From NCBI GenBank assembly GCA_902782795.1, contig CACZOT010000130.1, forward strand, positions 1-9,916: a DNA stretch of 9,916 nt. Reading direction: 5' to 3'. The stretch's first letter is position 1. The number at the start of each line of letters is the position of its first letter. The position numbers were made by a program, and so were the translations under genes. Shown in pieces: positions 5,927 to 9,916 of the stretch. The notes under the pieces were generated by a model that did not search any database, had not been told where the DNA came from, and was given only the letters and a program-made list of their open reading frames with translations. The stretch comes from an uncultured Eubacteriales bacterium (GTDB lineage: Bacteria > Bacillota > Clostridia > Christensenellales > Aristaeellaceae).

Positions 5927-7165
5927 ATGTCCAAGCTATCCGCAAGACGGCTGCTCGCCCTGATCGCTGCCGAGCTGCTTATTCTCCAGACGGCCTTCGC
6001 CGTCTCTTTCCAGGGCGAGGAGATCCTCGCGAATCCGGAATCCCTGCGGGCGGAGCATGAGGAATTCGCCTTCGCCATCGTCGAGGGCCTGGCTCGCTAC
6101 GCCATGGACGAGATCGGCTCCGCGCCGCTGACGAAGGTCTCCGTGGCGGATTCGCCCGCGGTCACAGCCGTGCGGCGCTTCGACGGCGGCTGGTTCTACA
6201 CCCACAAGAGCAGCAAATTCGAGAACCGCCGCACGGAGAACTGGCGCGGGAACGGCCAGGACGCCTTCAGCTGCGACTGCTACATGGACTGCGTCGTGCA
6301 CGTGCGAGGCGATCTTTACCAGACCTACGACATGGCCTACCGCCTGGATTTCATCCTGGACCCGAACGTGCGATCCGGATCAAAATGGCGGCTCCAGCGT
6401 TTTCAGAACATCCCGCAGGAGCCCGACAGCGTGGACATGGCGCAGATCAACGTCATGGACGAGGGCATCACCGTGGAGACCGTCACCGGCCCGACCTTCA
6501 AGGGTTTTATGGTCATCGTGGAAGATCCTTCCCGCGTGTACGTAGGCGCGCTGCCTTCCTTCCAGGGCAAGGGCTGGACTCTCGATGAATTCGCCGAAAA
6601 GACCGGCGCGGCGGTGGTCGTCAACGGCGGCGCGTTTTCCGACCCCAACGGCATGGGCGCGGGCGACGAGCCCGTGGGCGTGGTCTACAGCGAGGGCGTG
6701 AAGCGCCGCAACCACGTGCTCAGCCGCAACAGCACCACGCTCGTCGGCTTCAATCAGGACGACCGCCTGATCGTGCGCCAGAACCTCAGCCCGGACAAGG
6801 TGGAGGCCTTCAACCTGCGCGACGCAGTGGCCTTCCGCCCGGCGCTCCTCATCGACGGAGAGGTCATCGAAAGCACGGAGAACCGCGATATCTCGCTGTC
6901 CGCGCGTACGGCCATCGGCCAGAGGGAGGACGGAGCGGTGCTGCTGCTCATCGTGGACGGCCGCCAGCCGGATTCCTTCGGCGCGAATATGTCTTACCTT
7001 ACGCAGATCATGCGCAATTACGGCGCCGTCAACGCCGCGAACCTGGACGGCGGTTCCTCGACCGCCCTGGTCTTCTTCGGTAAGAAGATCAACGACGGCT
7101 CCGGCCCGGACCGCGTCTCCCGCCGCGTGCCCACGGCCTTCCTCGTGCGCCCTCTGGACGAGTAG
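5927..7165 (+). CDS. Exported phosphodiester glycosidase-domain protein, copy 2
   Basis: Paralog of the preceding gene and also 412 residues. The frame is open far upstream into the first gene, but the start is fixed at ATG 5927 by AAGGAGGG (5912-5919) and by the signal peptide that begins there (SKLSARR basic start, cleavage likely after QTAFA at residue 25). The N-terminal region keeps DGGWF (86-90), C116-x-C118-xxx-C122 and RFQNIPQEP (158-166). The glycosidase domain keeps VVNGGAFSDPNGMG (231-244), SARTAIGQREDG, LIVDGR and NLDGGSST (372-379). The 38-bp gap to copy 1, with no promoter or terminator seen, implies co-transcription. The loop region 248-325 is the most changed, which could alter substrate choice. 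That is an inference. Transcription ends at a strong hairpin. Confidence 0.88.
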   Translation: MSKLSARRLLALIAAELLILQTAFAVSFQGEEILANPESLRAEHEEFAFAIVEGLARYAMDEIGSAPLTKVSVADSPAVTAVRRFDGGWFYTHKSSKFENRRTENWRGNGQDAFSCDCYMDCVVHVRGDLYQTYDMAYRLDFILDPNVRSGSKWRLQRFQNIPQEPDSVDMAQINVMDEGITVETVTGPTFKGFMVIVEDPSRVYVGALPSFQGKGWTLDEFAEKTGAAVVVNGGAFSDPNGMGAGDEPVGVVYSEGVKRRNHVLSRNSTTLVGFNQDDRLIVRQNLSPDKVEAFNLRDAVAFRPALLIDGEVIESTENRDISLSARTAIGQREDGAVLLLIVDGRQPDSFGANMSYLTQIMRNYGAVNAANLDGGSSTALVFFGKKINDGSGPDRVSRRVPTAFLVRPLDE

Positions 7166-7194
7166 GAAGCTGGAAACGCCATCGCCCGAAAAGC

Positions 7195-7238
7195 AACAGC
7201 CTCCGGGTCCCATTCGGGGTCCGGAGGCTGTTTCTTTC
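7195..7238. terminator. Bidirectional intrinsic terminator between convergent genes
   Basis: AACAGCCTCCGG (7195-7206) pairs perfectly with CCGGAGGCTGTT (7221-7232). The stem can extend through two wobble and three GC pairs to an ATTC loop (7212-7215). On the plus strand it runs into TTTCTTTC (7231-7238), ending the glycosidase pair. On the minus strand the sequence after the stem is TTGCTTTTC, so it should also end the isomerase-like gene that converges from the right. Confidence 0.88.
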
Positions 7239-7255
7239 GAAATGAACGGAGGCGA

Positions 7256-8014
7256 TCAGGCGTCGAGGTAGAGGCGGCGGAATTCCTTTAGGGATTCGAT
7301 CGGATCCATCAGCGGCTGGTACTCGATGCCGCAGGCGCCCTTGTAGCCGGATTCGTCCACCTTTTTGAAGATGAACTTGTAATCGTTCTCGCCGAACTGC
7401 AGCTCGTGGCGACCGGGATGGCCGGCGCAGTGCAGGTGGGCGATGCAATCAAGATTATTGACGATGGAGGGAATGATGTTGCCCTCCATGATCTGCTGGT
7501 GATAGATATCGTAGATCAGCTTGACGTTGGGGCTGTCCACCACGCGCACGATCTCGAAGCCCTCGGCGGAGGACCAGAGGTAGGCGTCCTTGTGGTTGAC
7601 GATGGTGTTGAGCGGCTCGACCATGAGCGTCACGCCGGAATCCTCGAGGATGGGCGCGGCTGCGCGCAGGGTGGAGATGATGGAATCATGCTGCTTCATG
7701 CGGCACTCGCCGGTATCCTTGCCGCCCTGGGTGATGAGGAACTTCGCGCCGACCTTGTTGGCCGCTGCGCAGCTCTCCTTGAGGCACTGGAGGTAATGCT
7801 CGCGGTTCTCGGGAGTGGTGAGGCCGAAATCGGTCGTGCACATGCTCAGAAGCTCCACGCCGCTCTCCTGGCAGGCCGCGCGCACGCTGTCGAGATCCAG
7901 GTTGGTCCAGTTGTAGGTTTCCGCGGCGTCAAAGCCGAGGGAACCGATGGTGCGGATGGCTTCCTCAAAGGAAACGTTTTTGAAGAAACAGGGGACCGGA
8001 ACGCAGATTCTCAT
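7256..8014 (-). CDS. Hydroxypyruvate isomerase-like TIM-barrel sugar isomerase/epimerase
   Basis: Cytoplasmic protein of 252 residues in the xylose isomerase-like TIM-barrel superfamily, closest in pattern to the Hyi/OtnI group (hydroxypyruvate or 2-oxo-tetronate isomerases). Key segments are VEPLN (132-136, metal ligand E133), LIYDIYHQQIMEGN (166-179, D169), LHCAGHPGRHE (194-204) and GIEYQP (229-234, E231). The position usually occupied by a metal-binding Gln before the PGRHE motif appears to be H195. The frame is open for 46 more codons upstream, but ATG 8014 is chosen because AAGGAGG lies 8-14 bp before it, homology starts there, and the promoter lies beyond it at 8076-8104. It stands alone, with an inverted repeat in its leader. 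The substrate is not determinable, since no partner sugar kinase or dehydrogenase is in the window. Confidence 0.88.
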   Translation of the reverse strand: MRICVPVPCFFKNVSFEEAIRTIGSLGFDAAETYNWTNLDLDSVRAACQESGVELLSMCTTDFGLTTPENREHYLQCLKESCAAANKVGAKFLITQGGKDTGECRMKQHDSIISTLRAAAPILEDSGVTLMVEPLNTIVNHKDAYLWSSAEGFEIVRVVDSPNVKLIYDIYHQQIMEGNIIPSIVNNLDCIAHLHCAGHPGRHELQFGENDYKFIFKKVDESGYKGACGIEYQPLMDPIESLKEFRRLYLDA

Positions 8015-8046
8015 AGCCGTTTTCCTCCTTGCGATCATCGGGAAAT

Positions 8047-8065
8047 GCGCGGGATCCTCCCGCGC
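8047..8065. promoter_or_regulatory. 19-bp inverted repeat in the isomerase gene leader
   Basis: GCGCGGGA-TCC-TCCCGCGC is a perfect inverted repeat with 8-bp arms and a 3-bp centre. It lies about 4 to 22 bases after the predicted start of the minus-strand isomerase transcript and about 17 bp before its ribosome binding site. The place and symmetry suit a repressor operator. A hairpin in the leader RNA is the alternative, though a 3-nt loop is tight. Confidence 0.5.
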
Positions 8066-8075
8066 CGACACACAT

Positions 8076-8104
8076 ATTTTAACAATAAACAGCCCACCAT
8101 GCAA
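8076..8104 (-). promoter_or_regulatory. Sigma-A promoter of the isomerase-like gene
   Basis: On the minus strand -35 TTGCAT (8099-8104), a 17-bp spacer and -10 TAAAAT (8076-8081) are close to consensus. Start expected near 8069, giving a leader of about 55 nt that contains the inverted repeat at 8047-8065. The AT-rich patch around the promoter stands out from the GC-rich surroundings. Confidence 0.75.
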
Positions 8105-8130
8105 TAGCTTTTTCACTTTCCGGGGGAGAA

Positions 8131-8164
8131 CCTCGCGAGGGCCCGTCCGCATGCGGCGGCCGCC
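8131..8164. repeat. Cluster of three perfect 10-bp GC palindromes
   Basis: CCTCGCGAGG (8131-8140), CCGCATGCGG (8147-8156) and GGCGGCCGCC (8155-8164) are each perfect palindromes within 34 bp between two divergent promoters. The last two overlap the -35 and spacer of the predicted sigma-E promoter. They may be protein-binding sites or chance in GC-rich DNA. Confidence 0.4.
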
Positions 8165-8177
8165 CGGGGCATACCAT
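8149..8177 (+). promoter_or_regulatory. Candidate sigma-E promoter of spoIIIAC-AD-AE
   Basis: CATACCAT (8170-8177) matches the mother-cell sigma-E -10 consensus CATACAMT at 7 of 8 positions. Fourteen bases upstream GCATGCG (8149-8155) matches the first four positions of the -35 consensus KMATATT. The predicted start near 8184 leaves a short leader with the GGAGG of spoIIIAC. The spoIIIA operon is sigma-E dependent in Bacillus, which supports the call, but the -35 half is weak. Confidence 0.5.
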
Positions 8178-8205
8178 GTACTCCGGGACGGGGGAGGTGG
8201 CGGTG

Positions 8206-8403
8206 ATGGACGCGGTCATCCGCATCGCGGCGATCGGACTGGTCTCATACCTGGCGGCCGTGCTGCTCAAGCGCGCCGGACGCGAGGACATCGGCGCAAT
8301 GGTGACGATCGCTGGCCTTGCGGCGGCCATGCTCACGGTCATCGGCATGCTCTCGGAGCTGCTTACGAGCGTGCGGGCGGTCTTCGGAGGCTATTGGCAA
8401 TGA
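8206..8403 (+). CDS. spoIIIAC: Stage III sporulation protein AC
   Basis: Small membrane protein of 65 residues with two hydrophobic helices (about 4-21 and 32-50) separated by KRAGREDIG. The pattern and size match SpoIIIAC, about 65-68 residues in Bacillus and Clostridia. SpoIIIAC is part of the SpoIIIA-SpoIIQ channel complex joining mother cell and forespore, needed for late forespore gene expression. Assignment rests on sequence pattern plus the two following genes. An in-frame ATG at 8176 exists but lacks a ribosome binding site and overlaps the predicted -10 element. ATG 8206 has GGAGG 8 bp upstream (8193-8197) and gives the normal length. In most spore formers this is the third gene of the operon, but here it is the first. 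Confidence 0.87.
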   Translation: MDAVIRIAAIGLVSYLAAVLLKRAGREDIGAMVTIAGLAAAMLTVIGMLSELLTSVRAVFGGYWQ

Positions 8404-8418
8404 AGGAGGATAAGCGGG

Positions 8419-8802
8419 ATGCGGCTGGCACTGGAAGCTGCGCTTTTGTGCACGGGAACGGCGGCGGTCTGCCTGCTGCTGCGGGCGGTGCGGCCGGAAT
8501 ACGCCTTCGCTGCTGGCCTCGCGGGAGGGATCGGCGCGCTCCTTCTGCTGGCCGCGCCGCTGACGGACACCCTCGGGGAGATGAGCCGCCTTGCGGAGAG
8601 GACAGGCATTGCCTCCGCGCCGCTGCTTGTGCAGGCGTGCCTCGCCGCGCTGGCGGGAGACCTGCTCGCCTCGCTTTGCAAAGACGCCGGGGAGAACGCC
8701 CTCGCCGCGCGCGTGGAACTTTGTGCGCGCGTAGCTGCGGCCGCCATGGCCCTGCCGCTGGTTGGGGAGCTGATCGACGCGGTGGGTTCGCTGGCGCTGT
8801 GA
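8419..8802 (+). CDS. spoIIIAD: Stage III sporulation protein AD
   Basis: Membrane protein of 127 residues, the normal SpoIIIAD length. It has hydrophobic helices at about 4-21, 28-47, 68-85 and 104-122. The conserved segment ASLCKDAGENALAARVEL (84-101) corresponds to the RDAGQGAIASKIEL-type motif of SpoIIIAD, and the end ALPLVGELIDAVGSL also fits. It is an inner part of the SpoIIIA complex in the mother-cell membrane around the forespore. The start has AAGGAGG at 8403-8409, overlapping the spoIIIAC stop codon, with a 9-bp spacer. The 15-bp gap before it and the 4-bp overlap with the next gene show tight translational linkage. Confidence 0.92.
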   Translation: MRLALEAALLCTGTAAVCLLLRAVRPEYAFAAGLAGGIGALLLLAAPLTDTLGEMSRLAERTGIASAPLLVQACLAALAGDLLASLCKDAGENALAARVELCARVAAAAMALPLVGELIDAVGSLAL

Positions 8803-9911
8803 AAAGTGGAATTCTCGTTCTGACGATGCTCGCGGTTATGATGATCGCCTGCCCACATGCCGAAGCGGACAGCGCCGCGGAAAAGCTCGCGGGCCGTCTC
8901 GATCTCGCGGCCCTCGAACAGGCGGCCAGGGATGCGCCGGTCGAGATCCCCGTGCGTGAGACGGTGCTCGCTCTGCTAGACGGCGAATGGGACGGCGCAG
9001 AGGGATTCGTCGGGTGGCTGCGCGGCCAGGCAAAGAGCGCAGTGGCAGCGGCCGCCTCCCGCATCACAGCTCTGACCGCGCCGATGCTCCTCATCTCGCT
9101 TTCCGGCGCGCTGATTGGGGACGAACTGCGCCCCGGCGCGGAGAAGATCTGCACGCTCGTCGTCGCCCTGGAAGCCCTTCTGTTCCTGGGAGAAAGCGCG
9201 GGAGAGGCGGCGAGGGCGGCCAGGCGCGCCAACGCCCTCACGCAGGCCGCTGCACCGGTCCTCGCGACGCTGGTGAGCGCCGCGGGGGGCGTTGGTTCGG
9301 CAGCGTTGCTCACGCCCATGGCTGCCCTGGCGGCACAGCTCTGCGAAAAGGCTGTCGTGCAAGGGACGATCCCCCTGTGCGGCTGCTGCGCGGTTCTCGC
9401 GGTCTGTCCGGCCTTCTCCCGGCAGTTCGCGTTCGCTGGCGTCAGGCGGTTCCTCCTGAGCCTGTGCAACGGCGCCCACGCCGCGCTGATCACGGCCTTC
9501 ACAGCGCTGCTCGCGGTGCGGGGGCTCCTCACGGGCGGGGCCGACAGCGTCTCGATGCGCACGGTCCGCTACACGGTGGACAGCCTCCTGCCCGTGATCG
9601 GAGGCGAGATCGCGGATTCGCTGGACCTGCTCGTCGCCAGCGCGCGCCTGGTGCGCGCCTGCGTGGGCACGACGGGCTGCCTCGTCCTCGCGGCTTTGTG
9701 TGCGAGACCCATCCTTGCCATCACGACCCGCCTTCTGGCGCTCAGGCTCTGCGCCGCGCTGGCCGAGCCTCTCGGCGCGCGGGTGGCGGGGGATGTCCTC
9801 AATGGCTTGGCGGATTCCGCGCGCGCTCTTCTCGCGGCGCTGGCATCGGCGATGACGCTCTTTCTGCTCGTCGTGGGCATGGCGGCCTCGGTGAGCCTGA
9901 CGATCCGCTGA
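8799..9911 (+). CDS. spoIIIAE: Stage III sporulation protein AE
   Basis: Polytopic membrane protein of about 370 residues, a little shorter than Bacillus SpoIIIAE (about 400). A signal-peptide-like start (K2, hydrophobic 5-18, AEA at 21-23) is followed by a soluble stretch to about 85. Hydrophobic segments lie at about 92-107, 117-131, 150-180, 192-206, 225-243, 290-325 and 345-367. The YTVDSLLPVIGGEIADSLD segment (258-276) is the strongest family signature. The frame is open far upstream, but GTG 8799 is chosen because it overlaps the spoIIIAD stop as GTGA and yields a proper signal peptide. ATG 8826 is an alternative that would remove the basic residue. Only a weak GGTGGG precedes it, so translational coupling is likely. 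The window ends 5 bp after the stop, so spoIIIAF-AH would lie beyond it. Confidence 0.9.
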   Translation: MKSGILVLTMLAVMMIACPHAEADSAAEKLAGRLDLAALEQAARDAPVEIPVRETVLALLDGEWDGAEGFVGWLRGQAKSAVAAAASRITALTAPMLLISLSGALIGDELRPGAEKICTLVVALEALLFLGESAGEAARAARRANALTQAAAPVLATLVSAAGGVGSAALLTPMAALAAQLCEKAVVQGTIPLCGCCAVLAVCPAFSRQFAFAGVRRFLLSLCNGAHAALITAFTALLAVRGLLTGGADSVSMRTVRYTVDSLLPVIGGEIADSLDLLVASARLVRACVGTTGCLVLAALCARPILAITTRLLALRLCAALAEPLGARVAGDVLNGLADSARALLAALASAMTLFLLVVGMAASVSLTIR

Positions 9912-9916
9912 CGGAA

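Larger units (their letters stand above)
4650..7165 (+). repeat. Tandem gene duplication of two 412-codon paralogs
   Basis: Two open reading frames of identical length (4650-5888 and 5927-7165) align end to end, each with a signal peptide, CxCxxxC region and glycosidase domain. Similarity is uneven. By direct alignment the last roughly 86 residues differ at only about ten positions and share long identical DNA stretches. The segment between about residues 248 and 325 is strongly diverged. This suggests tandem duplication with either local gene conversion of the 3' part or diversifying change in the middle. Confidence 0.9.

Noticed and set aside
4146..5945. A 599-codon open frame on the minus strand opposite the YusI-like gene and glycosidase copy 1.
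   Set aside because: It is the antisense shadow of well-supported genes. Its composition is low-complexity and no domain or ribosome binding site supports it. The tRNA terminator and promoters on the plus strand also argue against it.
7947..8798. Upstream extension of the spoIIIAE frame back to 7947.
   Set aside because: The extension crosses the isomerase start, the divergent promoters and both spoIIIAC and spoIIIAD in another frame. The signal peptide and the GTGA overlap place the start at 8799.

Overview
The window looks like chromosomal DNA from a GC-rich (roughly 60% by eye), endospore-forming member of the Clostridia. Three genes of the spoIIIA operon, a YtvI-like AI-2E membrane protein, a YusI-like ArsC/Spx-family protein and consistently strong AAGGAGG-type ribosome binding sites all point to Firmicutes. 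A lineage near the Christensenellales is possible but cannot be proven from sequence alone. No mobile element, phage gene or CRISPR array was seen.

Left block (57-3811, minus strand): a YtvI-like AI-2E permease, then an OmpR/PhoB-type response regulator, then a PAS-containing PhoR/WalK-type sensor kinase. Regulator and kinase are 2 bp apart and clearly form one operon. The 72-bp gap before the regulator holds a possible promoter and an 11-bp-period direct repeat of the kind used by OmpR-family regulators. The permease has its own promoter with an 18-bp inverted repeat over the predicted transcription start.

Centre (3961-4541, plus strand): a compact single-tRNA unit, tRNA-Thr(GGT), with promoter, a leader hairpin ending one base before the tRNA, encoded CCA and a strong intrinsic terminator. 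After it comes a YusI-like thioredoxin-fold gene with its own promoter.

Middle right (4588-7238, plus strand): a strong extended -10 promoter drives a tandem pair of 412-residue exported paralogs. Each has a signal peptide, an uncharacterised N-terminal domain with a CxCxxxC motif and a C-terminal phosphodiester glycosidase (NAGPA/DUF2233) domain. The pair ends at a bidirectional terminator shared with the convergent gene.

Right block (7256-9916): a hydroxypyruvate-isomerase-like TIM-barrel gene on the minus strand is divergent from spoIIIAC-spoIIIAD-spoIIIAE on the plus strand. The 191-bp intergenic region carries a good sigma-A promoter for the isomerase with an inverted repeat just downstream, a cluster of GC palindromes, and a plausible sigma-E promoter for the sporulation genes. 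The usual first two genes, spoIIIAA and spoIIIAB, are not upstream of spoIIIAC. This is the most notable gene-content oddity in the window. I did not see a clearly new multi-gene system. The best leads are the split spoIIIA locus and the duplicated secreted glycosidases with their unexplained N-terminal domain.
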